Positions 1 to 8,619 of a DNA stretch of 64,000 nucleotides are shown here, piece by piece. The notes under the pieces were generated by a model that saw only the letters and a list, made by a program, of their open reading frames with translations, was not told the DNA's origin and did no database searches. Position 1 is the first letter of the stretch; each line of letters begins with the position of its first letter. The translations under genes and the position numbers were made by a program. The DNA is from Devosia beringensis (GTDB taxonomy: Bacteria > Pseudomonadota > Alphaproteobacteria > Rhizobiales > Devosiaceae): NCBI RefSeq assembly GCF_014926585.1, contig NZ_CP045422.1, forward strand, positions 2,820,001 to 2,884,000. The letters are read 5' to 3'.

Positions 1-291
1 CCGATGCTGGTACCAGTAAGGAGCCAGTTTCTAAGGCGCATTGTTTTTCCTTCATACGATGGGCGATTGGGCCAAGCATCGCGGCAGCACCCTGAACGCA
101 GTCTGAACAGGTCTGAGGTGCCGTGATGTAGTGTGAAATCCCCGCAAGCCCAGAACGTCTGGGCCGGGGCATGGTTCCCACGCCTCCCCGTGCATCACTG
201 GCAGCCCGATGATGGCGCGAATGGGGCAACTGGACGGATTGGCAGGGGACTGCGCTAGTGGGGCAGCGATTCCCCATGCTAGGCCCGACAT
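1..291. other. Gene-free start of window with a hairpin
   Basis: I see no convincing coding frame here. At 140-169 there is a strong hairpin: CCCCG, three bulged bases, GCCCAGA, loop ACG, TCTGGGC, CGGGG. It has no T-run, but it could end transcription of a gene lying before the window. The rest is the leader of the yjbQ gene. Confidence 0.5.
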
Positions 292-714
292 ATGCAACAA
301 GCGATCGAAACCCTTTCCGTTTCCACCCAGGGGCAGGGGCTTTACGAGTTCACCGCCGCGGTGGAAAAGTTCGTGGCCAATGCCGATGTCGCGACGGGTC
401 TGCTGACGGTGTTTGTCCGGCATACGTCGTGCTCGCTGCTGATCCAGGAAAATGCCGATGACGACGTCAAGACCGACCTCGAAGGCTTCTTTGCCCGGCT
501 GGTGCCCGAGGGCATGGACTGGCTGGTGCATACCACCGAGGGGCCTGATGACATGCCTGGCCATATCAAGGCGGCGCTGACGCAGACCTCGATCGGCATT
601 CCGATCAGCGAGGGCGTGCCGGTATTCGGCACCTGGCAGGGCATCTATCTTTACGAGCACCGCAGCCGGCCGCATCGCCGCGACGTGGTGCTGCATCTGA
701 TTGGAGACAGGTAG
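292..714 (+). CDS. yjbQ: YjbQ/UPF0047 family protein
   Basis: This 140-residue protein matches the small single-domain YjbQ (UPF0047) family in length and motifs. HTSCSLLIQENAD lies at residues 44-56, and the C-terminal GTWQGIYLYEHR block is typical of the conserved core with its metal-binding histidines and glutamates. Family members have weak thiamine-phosphate synthase activity in vitro; the physiological role is unsettled. The start ATG at 292 has an AGG about eight bases upstream. The stop codon overlaps by one base the GTG start of the TauE-type gene, so the two are probably co-transcribed and coupled. Confidence 0.9.
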   Translation: MQQAIETLSVSTQGQGLYEFTAAVEKFVANADVATGLLTVFVRHTSCSLLIQENADDDVKTDLEGFFARLVPEGMDWLVHTTEGPDDMPGHIKAALTQTSIGIPISEGVPVFGTWQGIYLYEHRSRPHRRDVVLHLIGDR

Positions 715-1538
715 TGGACCTCATTGCGCAATACTGGCCCTTCGTGGCCGGGCTGATGGTGACTGGCGTGGTGTCGGGGATCGCGGCGGGCCTGCTGGGC
801 ATTGGCGGCGGGGCGATCATCGTGCCGGCTTTGGGCACGGCGCTGTCGGTGATGGGCTATGATTCCGATGTGGTCCAGCATGTGGCGGTGGGCACGTCGC
901 TGGCCATCATCATTCCGACCGGGATTGTCAGCGCACGATCGCACTACAAGCGCGGGGCGCTCGACGTGGCGACGCTGCGCCTGTGGGTGCCGTTCATCGT
1001 GGCGGGCACCTTTATCGGCGGCCTCGTGGCGGGGTTCTTCTCCGGCGATGTGCTGCGCGTGGTGTTTGCGGTGATGGCGTTCTTGATTGCCGCCAATATC
1101 GTTTTCGGCTTCCAGACCAAGGTGATGGGGCATCTGCACGGATCGGCCGTGACGCACCGGATCTCGGCCAGCGTGGTGGGCTTCATCTCGGCGCTGATGG
1201 GTATCGGGGGCGGCTCGCTGAGCGTGCCGACGCTGGTGGCGTTTGGCGCCAGCATGCATGCAGCGGTGGGCACCTCGGCGGCCATCGGGGTGGCCATCGC
1301 GGTGTCGGGAACGCTGGGCTTTGTGCTGTCGGGCTGGGGCGTGGCGGGGCTGCCGCCGCTGAGCCTGGGTTATGTCAACCTGGTGGCACTGGCCCTGGTG
1401 GCCGTGCTGGCGGCGCTCTGTGCTCCGCTTGGCGCGGCACTGGCACACCGGCTGAACCAGCAGACGCTGAAATATGTGTTCGCCGGATTTCTGGTGCTGG
1501 TCGGGCTCAACATGGTCTGGAAAGTGCTGGCCGGCTGA
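714..1538 (+). CDS. TauE/SafE-family membrane exporter
   Basis: This 274-residue inner-membrane protein has about eight hydrophobic segments and the internal duplication typical of TauE/SafE (formerly DUF81). The signature GIGGG occurs at residues 29-33 and again near 163-167, each followed by a VP dipeptide. Members export sulfite, sulfoacetate or other organosulfur or carboxylate anions; the substrate here cannot be read from sequence. Translation starts at GTG 714, which overlaps the yjbQ stop by one base, with a purine-rich GGAGACAGG just upstream inside yjbQ. A hairpin terminator follows the gene. Confidence 0.88.
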   Translation: MDLIAQYWPFVAGLMVTGVVSGIAAGLLGIGGGAIIVPALGTALSVMGYDSDVVQHVAVGTSLAIIIPTGIVSARSHYKRGALDVATLRLWVPFIVAGTFIGGLVAGFFSGDVLRVVFAVMAFLIAANIVFGFQTKVMGHLHGSAVTHRISASVVGFISALMGIGGGSLSVPTLVAFGASMHAAVGTSAAIGVAIAVSGTLGFVLSGWGVAGLPPLSLGYVNLVALALVAVLAALCAPLGAALAHRLNQQTLKYVFAGFLVLVGLNMVWKVLAG

Positions 1539-1546
1539 AGAGGGTT

Positions 1547-1586
1547 GGTGGGGACGGTTGACTACGGCATACCGTCCGTCCCCACC
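1547..1586. terminator. Bidirectional hairpin between convergent genes
   Basis: GGTGGGGAC at 1547-1555 pairs perfectly with GTCCCCACC at 1578-1586. A second short hairpin, CCCCTC-AAT-GAGGGG, lies at 1595-1609. The position between the converging TauE-type and SIMPL genes fits termination of both transcripts. Confidence 0.6.
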
Positions 1587-1620
1587 GCCCAAGCCCCCTC
1601 AATGAGGGGTATTGGAACGT

Positions 1621-2340
1621 TTATTTCTTGTCGTCAGCCAGTTCCCACTGCACGCTGACATTGATGGCAAAGCTCAATTCGCCCGCTTCGACCGGCACCT
1701 TGGCGCTGTCTGCCATCTCGGCTCGAGCATACATGGGGTAGGGCTGGGGATCATTGAAGCCCTGCGTCTCGGAAATCGACACGATCTCATCGAGCGCGCT
1801 GCCGGCGGCGGTGGCATAGAGCTCGGCCTTGGCCTGGGCATCGGCAAAGGCGGCCTCGCGGGCCTTGTTGAGAAGCTCGCTCGGATCGGCCACCGAGAAG
1901 CTGACGCCGTTGACGGTATTGGCGCCGACGGTCACCGACTTGTCGAGGATGGTGCCGAGTTCTTCGAGCTGGCGCACCTTGACGGTAACGGTGTTGCTGA
2001 CCTGGTAGCCGTTGATCTTGGGCGGCAGGGTATAGCCGTTGGCATCGCGGTCTTCGGAATAGACATAGTTGGGACTGACCGAGAAGCCGGAGGTCTGGAT
2101 GTCGCGGGCTTCAATGCCGGTGCCCTTGAGGGCGGCGATCAGCTCGGCCATGGCGGCGGTATTGGCGTCGAGTGCCTCGCGCGCGGTGGCGCCCTGGGTG
2201 GTGACGCCGGAATTGACCATGGCCATATCGGGGGCAGCCGCGACTTCGCCGCGCCCCTCGATGGAGATCGTGCCGGCATAGGCGGGCAGGGTCAGCCCGG
2301 CGAGCAGGGCAAAGGGAATGAGGGCAGTGAAGCGACGCAT
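1621..2340 (-). CDS. SIMPL-domain (DUF541) periplasmic protein
   Basis: The protein is 239 residues with a clear Sec signal peptide (MRRFTALIPFALLAGLTLPAYAG, cleavage after about residue 22). It then carries a SIMPL/DUF541 domain, recognisable from ISIEGRGEVAAAPDMA at the start of the mature part and from a region resembling other SIMPL proteins around VTVKVRQLEELGTILD. The family includes BP26/OMP28 of Brucella and E. coli YggE, periplasmic or outer-membrane-associated oligomers linked to oxidative-stress resistance; the biochemical role is unknown. It is a single gene, convergent with the TauE-type gene. Confidence in family is high, in function low. Confidence 0.87.
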   Translation of the reverse strand: MRRFTALIPFALLAGLTLPAYAGTISIEGRGEVAAAPDMAMVNSGVTTQGATAREALDANTAAMAELIAALKGTGIEARDIQTSGFSVSPNYVYSEDRDANGYTLPPKINGYQVSNTVTVKVRQLEELGTILDKSVTVGANTVNGVSFSVADPSELLNKAREAAFADAQAKAELYATAAGSALDEIVSISETQGFNDPQPYPMYARAEMADSAKVPVEAGELSFAINVSVQWELADDKK

Positions 2341-2473
2341 TGAAAAACTCCATCACAGGATTGGGCGACTAATCGGCAGCCAATGCGTCAGTAATGGGGC
2401 GGTGATGAACCTGAGTTGAACGGGGCTGTGGACGGGTGTTCACAATCGCATCGGGCGCAAAAGTATGATTTAT

Positions 2474-2502
2474 GACCAAGGTAGCGCTTGCGCGCTTTGG
2501 TC
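2474..2502. promoter_or_regulatory. Nested palindrome, candidate operator
   Basis: GACCAA (2474-2479) is inverted as TTGGTC (2497-2502), and inside it GCGC-TT-GCGC forms a second palindrome (2484-2493). It lies 42 bases before the dehydratase start, just downstream of a TATGAT sequence (2464-2469) that could be a -10 box. A repressor site for the pentonate genes is plausible; no matching regulator gene is adjacent. Confidence 0.35.
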
Positions 2503-2544
2503 CGGGTGGGGTAGTCACGGGGCCTAGTAGCGGGAGGCGGCGGG

Positions 2545-3696
2545 ATGAGCGACATGGACTATCCGGACGGCATTCTGGTGGGCCGCGCGCGCGTGCCGGG
2601 CCATGACCATCCGCGCATCGTGACGGTGCGCGACGGCAATGTGGTCGATATCACCGCCCCCGGCATGGCCACGGTGCGCGATATCGCCGAGAGCGGAAGC
2701 GCGGCTGAACATGTGCGGAACGCGACTGGGACAATTGTCGGTTCGGCCGAGACAATCCTGGCCAATAGCATGGCCGGCAAGACCGACCTGAACCGGCCGA
2801 GCCTGCTATCCCCCATCGATCTGCAAGCCGTCAAGGCATCGGGCGTCACCTTTGTCGTTTCGCTGCTGGAAAGAGTAATCGAAGAACAGGCCCGCGGGGA
2901 CAAGTCGCGTGCCGATGCGCTGCGCAGCGAGATTCTGGCGCTGATCGGGATGGATTTGAGCGAGCTAGTGCCGGGCTCGGAGACGGCGGCCAAGGTCAAG
3001 GCGGCGCTGATCGCCAAGGGCGTGTGGAGCCAGTATCTGGAAGTCGGGATCGGGCCCGATGCCGAGATCTTCACCAAGGCCCAGCCGATGAGCTCGGTGG
3101 GCTATGGCGCCGAAGTGGGGCTGCATCCGAGCTCGAGCTGGAACAATCCGGAGCCCGAAGTGGCGCTGCTGGTGACCAGCGCGGGCGAGATCATCGGCGC
3201 GACGCTGGGCAATGACGTCAATCTGCGCGACGTGGAAGGCCGCTCGGCCCTGCTGCTGGGCAAGGCCAAGGACAATAATGCCTCGGCCTCGCTGGGGCCA
3301 TTCGTGCGGCTGTTCGACGGCGACTTCAGCCTCGATACCATAAAGCAGGCCGAGATCGCGCTGCGGGTCGAGGGCGAAGACGGTTTCGTGCTGGACGGGC
3401 ATTCGTCGATGAGCCAGATTTCGCGCACGCCGGAATCGCTGGTCGCGGCGACGGTGGGCCCGCATCATCAATATCCCGACGGGCTGGTGCTCTATCTGGG
3501 CACCATGTTTGCCCCGGTGCAGGATCGCGGCGGCGCCGGCATGGGTTTTACCCACAAGCTGGGCGACGTGGTCTCGATCTCGACATCGAGCCTGGGCACC
3601 CTATCTAACAGGGTGAACCTCTCCACCAAATGTCCGCCCTGGACCTATGGCGCCAGCCAGCTGCTGCGTGACCTGGCCAAGGCTAATCTTCTCTAG
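2545..3696 (+). CDS. Fumarylacetoacetase-family sugar-acid dehydratase
   Basis: This 383-residue protein has the C-terminal fumarylacetoacetate hydrolase fold. The metal-site acids sit in EPEVAL (about residues 203-208) and the following GNDVNLRD segment. The roughly 110-residue N-terminal region is longer than in simple FAH hydratases and fits the 2-keto-3-deoxy-pentonate dehydratases (XylX/AraD type, about 380-390 residues). Those remove water from 2-keto-3-deoxy-xylonate or -arabinonate to give alpha-ketoglutarate semialdehyde. The next gene, 46 bases downstream, is the dehydrogenase for exactly that product, which strongly supports the assignment. Substrate stereochemistry is undetermined. 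The start ATG 2545 is preceded by GGGAGGCGGCGGG. Confidence 0.82.
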   Translation: MSDMDYPDGILVGRARVPGHDHPRIVTVRDGNVVDITAPGMATVRDIAESGSAAEHVRNATGTIVGSAETILANSMAGKTDLNRPSLLSPIDLQAVKASGVTFVVSLLERVIEEQARGDKSRADALRSEILALIGMDLSELVPGSETAAKVKAALIAKGVWSQYLEVGIGPDAEIFTKAQPMSSVGYGAEVGLHPSSSWNNPEPEVALLVTSAGEIIGATLGNDVNLRDVEGRSALLLGKAKDNNASASLGPFVRLFDGDFSLDTIKQAEIALRVEGEDGFVLDGHSSMSQISRTPESLVAATVGPHHQYPDGLVLYLGTMFAPVQDRGGAGMGFTHKLGDVVSISTSSLGTLSNRVNLSTKCPPWTYGASQLLRDLAKANLL

Positions 3697-3742
3697 GTTG
3701 ATCTGACTATCGCCACAACCTACTCACCCGAAAGGCATCACA

Positions 3743-5182
3743 ATGGCTGAACTGCACAAGAACCTCATCAACGGGGAATGGGTTGGCGCGGACGGCGTCG
3801 AGAACATCAATCCCTCCAATATCAAGGAAGTCGTGGGCGTCTATGCGCGAGCGACCGCCGAAGACACCAAGCAGGCCATCGCGGCTGCCAAGGCAGCCTT
3901 CCCGGCCTGGTCGCGCTCGGGCATTCTCGAGCGCCATGCGATCTTGTCCAAGGCCAGCCAGGAAATCCTGGCGCGCAAGGCCGAGCTGGGCGAGCTGCTG
4001 AGCCGGGAAGAGGGCAAGACGCTGCCCGAGGGCATTGGCGAAGTGACGCGCGCGGCGCAGATTTTCGACTTCTTTGCCGGCGAAGTGCTGCGGCTGGCGG
4101 GCGAAGTGCTGCCATCGGTCCGTCCCGGCGTGGGCGTGGAAATCACGCGCGAGCCCATCGGGGTGATCGGCATCATCACGCCGTGGAACTTCCCAATTGC
4201 CATTCCGACCTGGAAAATGGCGCCCGCCATTGCCTATGGCAATACGGTGGTGATCAAGCCAGCCGACCTGGTGCCGGGCTCGACCTGGGCGATCGTGGAC
4301 ATCCTGCATCGGGCCGGCCTGCCGCATGGCGTGGTCAATCTGGTGATGGGCAAGGGCTCGGTCGTCGGGCAGACCATGCTGGAGAGCAAGGACGTCAACG
4401 CCATCAGCTTTACCGGCTCGGTGGGCACGGGCAAGCGCGTGGCGGCAGCCTCGATCGAGGTGGGCCGCAAGTTCCAGCTCGAAATGGGCGGCAAGAACCC
4501 GACCGTGGTGCTGGACGACGCCGACCTCAAGGTCGCTGTCGAGAGCGTGGCGCAGTCGGCCTTCTTCTCGACCGGGCAGCGCTGCACGGCCAGCTCGCGC
4601 GTCATCGTCACCGAGGGCATTCATGACGCCTTTGTCGATGCGCTGTGCGAACGCACCAAGAATCTGCGGGTCGGCGATGCGCTGGACAAGAATACGGAAA
4701 TCGGCCCGGTGGTTGATCCCGGCCAGCTCAAGCAGGACATGGACTATATCGCCATCGGCCAGGCCGAAGGCGCGACGCTGCGCGTTGGCGGCAACCGGGT
4801 GAATGCCCCGACCGAGGGCTATTTCCTGCAGCCGACGCTGTTCACCGAGGCGACCAACCAGATGCGCATCAGCCGCGAAGAGATCTTCGGGCCAGTGGCT
4901 TCGGTCATTCGCGTCAAGAACTATGAAGAGGCGCTGGCGACGGCCAACGATACCGAATTCGGCCTCAGCGCCGGCATCGTCACCACCTCGCTGAAATATG
5001 CCACCCACTTCAAGCGCAATGCCGAAGCCGGCATGGTGATGGTCAATGTGCCGACGGCGGGCGTGGATTTCCACGTGCCGTTCGGCGGCCGCAAGGGCTC
5101 GAGCTACGGCTCGCGCGAGCAGGGCAAGTATGCCGCCGAGTTCTTCACGGTGGTCAAGACGGCCTATACCGCTGCCGGCTAA
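3743..5182 (+). CDS. Alpha-ketoglutarate semialdehyde dehydrogenase
   Basis: This 479-residue aldehyde dehydrogenase superfamily member is of normal length. It shows the NAD(P)-binding PWNFP segment, the general base Glu247 in LEMGGKNP, and the catalytic Cys281 in TGQRCTASS. The overall sequence, including the C-terminal VPFGGRKGSSYG, resembles alpha-ketoglutarate semialdehyde dehydrogenases, which oxidise 2,5-dioxopentanoate to alpha-ketoglutarate. It follows the FAH-type dehydratase at a distance of 46 bases, and together they would carry out the last two steps of a Weimberg-type pentose or hexarate route into the TCA cycle. An AAAGG precedes ATG 3743. A perfect hairpin terminator follows. 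Confidence 0.87.
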   Translation: MAELHKNLINGEWVGADGVENINPSNIKEVVGVYARATAEDTKQAIAAAKAAFPAWSRSGILERHAILSKASQEILARKAELGELLSREEGKTLPEGIGEVTRAAQIFDFFAGEVLRLAGEVLPSVRPGVGVEITREPIGVIGIITPWNFPIAIPTWKMAPAIAYGNTVVIKPADLVPGSTWAIVDILHRAGLPHGVVNLVMGKGSVVGQTMLESKDVNAISFTGSVGTGKRVAAASIEVGRKFQLEMGGKNPTVVLDDADLKVAVESVAQSAFFSTGQRCTASSRVIVTEGIHDAFVDALCERTKNLRVGDALDKNTEIGPVVDPGQLKQDMDYIAIGQAEGATLRVGGNRVNAPTEGYFLQPTLFTEATNQMRISREEIFGPVASVIRVKNYEEALATANDTEFGLSAGIVTTSLKYATHFKRNAEAGMVMVNVPTAGVDFHVPFGGRKGSSYGSREQGKYAAEFFTVVKTAYTAAG

Positions 5183-5210
5183 GCCTCTGCCGCAACGCCC
5201 ATTTTCAGAC

Positions 5211-5238
5211 GGCCCATGGCGCAAGCCATGGGCCGTTT
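5211..5238. terminator. Strong bidirectional terminator hairpin
   Basis: GGCCCATGGC (5211-5220) and GCCATGGGCC (5225-5234) form a perfect 10-bp stem closed by a GCAA tetraloop and followed by GTTTG. It lies between the converging dehydrogenase and aminotransferase genes and probably stops both transcripts. Confidence 0.8.
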
Positions 5239-5241
5239 GCG

Positions 5242-6444
5242 TTAGTGGACGCTGACGGCACGAGACAGGGACTGGCGGCCGAACAGGGCGCAGAGCTTGA
5301 AGATGCCCAGCTCGATCTGGGCCTCGTCGCAGAGCGAGAAGCTCAGGCGCAGGCTGTTGCGGCCGCTGCCATCGGGGAAGAAGGCGGCGCCGGGAATAAA
5401 GGCGACGCCCTGGGCGATGGCCTGATCGAGCAGCGCGCCCGCATCGAGATGGGCGGGCAGATCGAGCCAGATGAACATGCCGCCCTCGGGCTTTTGCCAG
5501 TGCAGGCCGGGCGGGGCATAGCGCTCAAGCGCTGCCAGCATGGCGTCGCGCCTGGTGCGATAGACGCTGCGGATGGCGGCGATCTGGGCGTCGAGCCCGG
5601 CCAGGGCGACCTGGTGCATGACCAGCTGGTTGATGCTGGCGGTATGGAGGTCCGCACTCTGCTTGAGCAGGGTCAGCTTGCGGATCAGCGCGGCGGGACC
5701 GCAGACCCAGCCGACGCGCAGGCCGGGCGACAGGGTCTTGGAAAAGCTGCCGCAATAGAGCGTGCGCATGGTTTCCATGCTGCCGGCGGCGGCGTCGAGC
5801 GCGGCGATGGCGGGCAGGGGCGCGCCGTCATAGCGCAGGGCGGTATAGGCGCCGTCCTCGACCACGATGGCATTGAGGGCGCGGGCGGAATCGAGCGCCT
5901 GCTGGCGGGCGGCAAGGCCCATGGTCAGCCCGGTGGGGTTGGCAAAATCGGGGGTGAGATAGAGCAGGCGCGGGGCATCGGCGCCAACCGGCCGAGGCGT
6001 GTCGAGGCTGGCAAAGCGGGCCTCATAGGCGGCAAAGGCCTGCAGCGCGCCCAGATAGGTGGGGCGGGCGGTGAGCACGGTGCTGCCTGGATCGATCAGC
6101 AATTTGCCAATCAGATCAAGCGCCTGTTGGGAGCCGGTGGTGACAAGGATATTGTCCGCCCGGGCCGGGACACCCAGGGCCTGCATGTGCGCGGCGAGAA
6201 ACTGGCGCAGCGGGGCATAGCCCTCGGTGGTGGAATATTGCAGCGCCTCGCGCGCGATCTGCGGGCCGCCAAAGGCGTGCAGGCAGGCGCGCTGGAACAG
6301 GCCGATATTGAATAGAGCCGGATCGGGGATGCCGCCGGCAAAGGAGATCATGGTGGGTTTGCCGACCAGCTTGAGCAGTTCGCGGATTTCCGACGCCTTG
6401 AGGCCCTGGGCGCGGCTGGAGAGGCGAAAATCGGGCTGGTCCAT
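5242..6444 (-). CDS. PLP-dependent class I/II aminotransferase
   Basis: The 400-residue fold-type I aminotransferase resembles 2-aminoadipate/LysN-type enzymes. The PLP lysine is Lys236 in GSFSKTLSPGLRVGW. Other family marks are the N-terminal LVGKPTMISFAGGIPDP block and SLRLSFS near the end. I chose ATG 6444 (MDQPDF) because GAGGAAG lies just upstream; an upstream in-frame ATG at 6477 lacks a ribosome site and falls in the promoter. The gene is separated from a MocR regulator by a rhodanese gene, and the two ends share GATACAAT-like motifs, so it is probably the MocR target. The amino donor is unknown. Confidence 0.85.
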   Translation of the reverse strand: MDQPDFRLSSRAQGLKASEIRELLKLVGKPTMISFAGGIPDPALFNIGLFQRACLHAFGGPQIAREALQYSTTEGYAPLRQFLAAHMQALGVPARADNILVTTGSQQALDLIGKLLIDPGSTVLTARPTYLGALQAFAAYEARFASLDTPRPVGADAPRLLYLTPDFANPTGLTMGLAARQQALDSARALNAIVVEDGAYTALRYDGAPLPAIAALDAAAGSMETMRTLYCGSFSKTLSPGLRVGWVCGPAALIRKLTLLKQSADLHTASINQLVMHQVALAGLDAQIAAIRSVYRTRRDAMLAALERYAPPGLHWQKPEGGMFIWLDLPAHLDAGALLDQAIAQGVAFIPGAAFFPDGSGRNSLRLSFSLCDEAQIELGIFKLCALFGRQSLSRAVSVH

Positions 6445-6510
6445 TTGTATCTTCCTCAATCGATATGAATGATACAATCATCTCCATATTGTTATGTCAA
6501 TCGTATTGAC
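6444..6510 (-). promoter_or_regulatory. Aminotransferase promoter with MocR-type sites
   Basis: On the minus strand TTGACA (6495-6500) and TTGTAT (6472-6477) are spaced by 17 bases. The -10 lies inside GATACAAT (6471-6478, plus sense). A related TTTGTATC occurs at 6444-6451 over the start codon, in inverted orientation. A separate perfect inverted repeat GTCAAT-CGT-ATTGAC (6496-6510) overlaps the -35. The GATACAAT element recurs at the MocR gene. Confidence 0.55.
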
Positions 6511-6642
6511 CTTGTTATGCGGCGGGCATAAGAATCGCTGCCGTCCGGCGGGAATTGCCCGCCAGAGCGGTATCGATGCTGCGGAGATGCGGGTTGGGTC
6601 CGATTATAACAGCGCCCGCGGGGGCGGGGAAAAGGGGGCGTG

Positions 6643-7050
6643 ATGAGTCTGGTGAGTGACTACAGGGTGGGATCGCCCGAGGTGGCGGTGACCCATTTCA
6701 ACCAGCGGCTGGCGCTGGAGACCGACTGCGCCGATGTGCAGGCGTGCCTGAGCACTGGCGATGTCGACTTCGTGCTGCTGCATGTGGTGGGGTCGGCGCA
6801 GGCGTTTGCGCGGCGGCATGTGCCGGGAGCGCTGCATCTGCCGCATCGGCAGATCACGGCCGAGCGGATGGCCGCGTGGCCGGACGAGACGCTGTTCGTG
6901 GTCTATTGCGCCGGGCCGCACTGCAATGGCGCCGATCAGGCGGCGCTCAAGCTGGCGCGGCTGGGGCGCCCGGTCAAGCTGATGATCGGCGGCCTGGCCG
7001 GCTGGGCCGATGAGGGCTTTGCCTTTAGCACCACATTCGATGCGTCGTAG
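6643..7050 (+). CDS. Rhodanese-like domain protein
   Basis: This is a single-domain rhodanese of 135 residues. The active-site loop VVYCAGPHCNG carries Cys89 as the likely persulfide-forming residue, and Cys94 sits in the same loop. The HVPGALHLPHRQI stretch and the C-terminal MIGGLAGWADEG are typical of the fold. Such proteins carry sulfane sulfur or act as binding domains; the partner here is unknown. ATG 6643 is preferred over the overlapping GTG 6640 because AGGGGG is correctly spaced. It lies between the aminotransferase and its presumed regulator, so a link to sulfur-containing amino compounds is possible but unproven. Confidence 0.83.
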   Translation: MSLVSDYRVGSPEVAVTHFNQRLALETDCADVQACLSTGDVDFVLLHVVGSAQAFARRHVPGALHLPHRQITAERMAAWPDETLFVVYCAGPHCNGADQAALKLARLGRPVKLMIGGLAGWADEGFAFSTTFDAS

Positions 7051-7153
7051 CCGTTGGCGCGAATACGTTAGCACATAGTTAACCTTGAGCGCAGCATGGG
7101 GCGCCCTGGGAGAGCATGGACAGGGCCAGGCACTTGCACAATACTGACATGCC

Positions 7154-8518
7154 ATGAGTGATACAATTTCTGACGTTAAAGATACAATGCAGATGGCGGA
7201 CACGGATCTGCCGGTGCATGAGCGGTTGGCCAGCGCCGTGGAGGCCGCCATCGCGGCGGGGCAGTTTCGTGCGGGCGAGCGATTGCCGACGCATCGGCAG
7301 CTGGCGCAGCAATTCGCGGTATCGATCGGCAGCGTGACGCGGGCGATTGATGCGCTCAGCGCGCGCGGCGTGGTGCGCGGCGAGATCGGCCGCGGCACCT
7401 TCGTGCTGGAACAGGACGATGCCGATGATGGCGGGGTGGTGGACCTGACCATCAACGCGCCGCCGCCGGTCATCGCGCTGGCGCGGCTCAATGCGGCCAG
7501 TCTCATCGCCAATCGGGGGGCGCTGGCGCTGGCCCATGGTGGTTATGTCGACCCCAGCGGCACCGAGCGGCAGCGCGCGGTGATCGCCGGCTGGATCAGC
7601 CAGACGCGCACGCCGCTGCGGGCCGACGAGATCCTGCTCTGCAATGGCGCACAGCAGGGGCTGCACCTGGCCTTTGCCGTGCTGCAGCCGCGCTCGAGCG
7701 TGATCCTGACCGAAAGGGCGACCTTTCCCGGGGCGCTGGCGGCGGCGGCCAATCTGGGCATGCGCATGGCGCCAGTCGCGGTGGATGGCGAGGGCATGCT
7801 GCCAGCGGCGCTGGACGAGGCGCTGACGGAAAGCGGGGCCAAGATCATCTATACGACGCCGGTCTGCCAGAACCCGCTGGGGTTCGAGACCGGGCCGGCG
7901 CGGCGGCGCGAGATCGCGGCTTTAGCCGAACGGCATGATGCCATGATCGTCGAGGACGACATCTACGGGATCTATGCGGCCAAGGGGCGGCTGACCTATC
8001 GCGAACTGCTGCCCGACCGGGTGATCTATGTGACGAGCCTCTCCAAAAGCGTGACGCCGCTGGTGCGCGAGGGGGTGATCGCGCCGCCGCCCGCGCTGAT
8101 GGCGGCGGTGCGCAAAAGATTGCGGGCGGAATGCTGGGGGCTGCCGCCCTATATCGGCGAGCTGGCAGCAGCCGTGATCGAGACCGGGCTGGCGAGCGAA
8201 GCGGCCGGCGTGCTGCGGGGCGAGGCCAAGGCGCGGCTGGAGCTGACGCAGCAGATGCTGGGCCTCGTCACCGTGCCGATGCCCGAGGGGGCGCCGCATG
8301 TCTGGCTGGCGATGGACCCGCTCAAGGCCGAGCAGTTTGCGCGCCGCGCCAGCGAGGCCGGCGTTCGCATTACCCCTCCCTCGGCCACCCAGGTGGGCGA
8401 CGCGCCGGTGGCGGGCGTGCGGCTGTGCATCATGGCGCCGCCGGTGCGGCCGATGCTGGTGCGGGCGCTGACCGTGCTGGCCGGGATCTTGGGCAGCGAC
8501 GAGGACGTGGTGGTCTAG
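7154..8518 (+). CDS. MocR-type GntR regulator with aminotransferase domain
   Basis: This 454-residue protein is a MocR/PdxR-type regulator. Residues about 18-85 form a GntR winged helix (GERLPTHRQLAQQF, then AIDALSARGVVRGEIGRGTFV). The rest is a fold-type I aminotransferase domain with PLP-binding Lys298 in SLSKSVTP. Such proteins sense PLP or an amino-compound aldimine and control a nearby gene, here most likely the aminotransferase at 5.2-6.4 kb. The start is uncertain: ATG 7154 gives the longest form, but in-frame ATGs at 7187 and 7193 follow a pair of GATACAAT repeats, and no start has a strong ribosome site. Confidence 0.88.
   Translation: MSDTISDVKDTMQMADTDLPVHERLASAVEAAIAAGQFRAGERLPTHRQLAQQFAVSIGSVTRAIDALSARGVVRGEIGRGTFVLEQDDADDGGVVDLTINAPPPVIALARLNAASLIANRGALALAHGGYVDPSGTERQRAVIAGWISQTRTPLRADEILLCNGAQQGLHLAFAVLQPRSSVILTERATFPGALAAAANLGMRMAPVAVDGEGMLPAALDEALTESGAKIIYTTPVCQNPLGFETGPARRREIAALAERHDAMIVEDDIYGIYAAKGRLTYRELLPDRVIYVTSLSKSVTPLVREGVIAPPPALMAAVRKRLRAECWGLPPYIGELAAAVIETGLASEAAGVLRGEAKARLELTQQMLGLVTVPMPEGAPHVWLAMDPLKAEQFARRASEAGVRITPPSATQVGDAPVAGVRLCIMAPPVRPMLVRALTVLAGILGSDEDVVV
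7160..7188. promoter_or_regulatory. Direct GATACAAT repeats, candidate MocR operator
   Basis: GATACAAT occurs at 7160-7167 and 7181-7188, 21 bases apart, or two helical turns in the same orientation. This is the arrangement MocR-type regulators commonly bind. The same octamer lies over the -10 of the aminotransferase. The repeats overlap the first codons if translation starts at 7154, suggesting autoregulation or a later start. Confidence 0.55.
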
Positions 8519-8619
8519 GGGCCGTGCCCCGGATATCACCAGGCGGTTACTTAGGGTTGACCCTGGCGACGAATTGTAGAAGGTTTGTTCTGCGTTCCGG
8601 CATTTTGGAATGCGGTTTC

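Noticed and set aside
3707..5224. Long open frame antisense to the semialdehyde dehydrogenase (about 500 codons)
   Set aside because: It is rich in His, Arg and Gly without any domain, and lies exactly opposite a well-supported enzyme; typical shadow coding in high-GC DNA.
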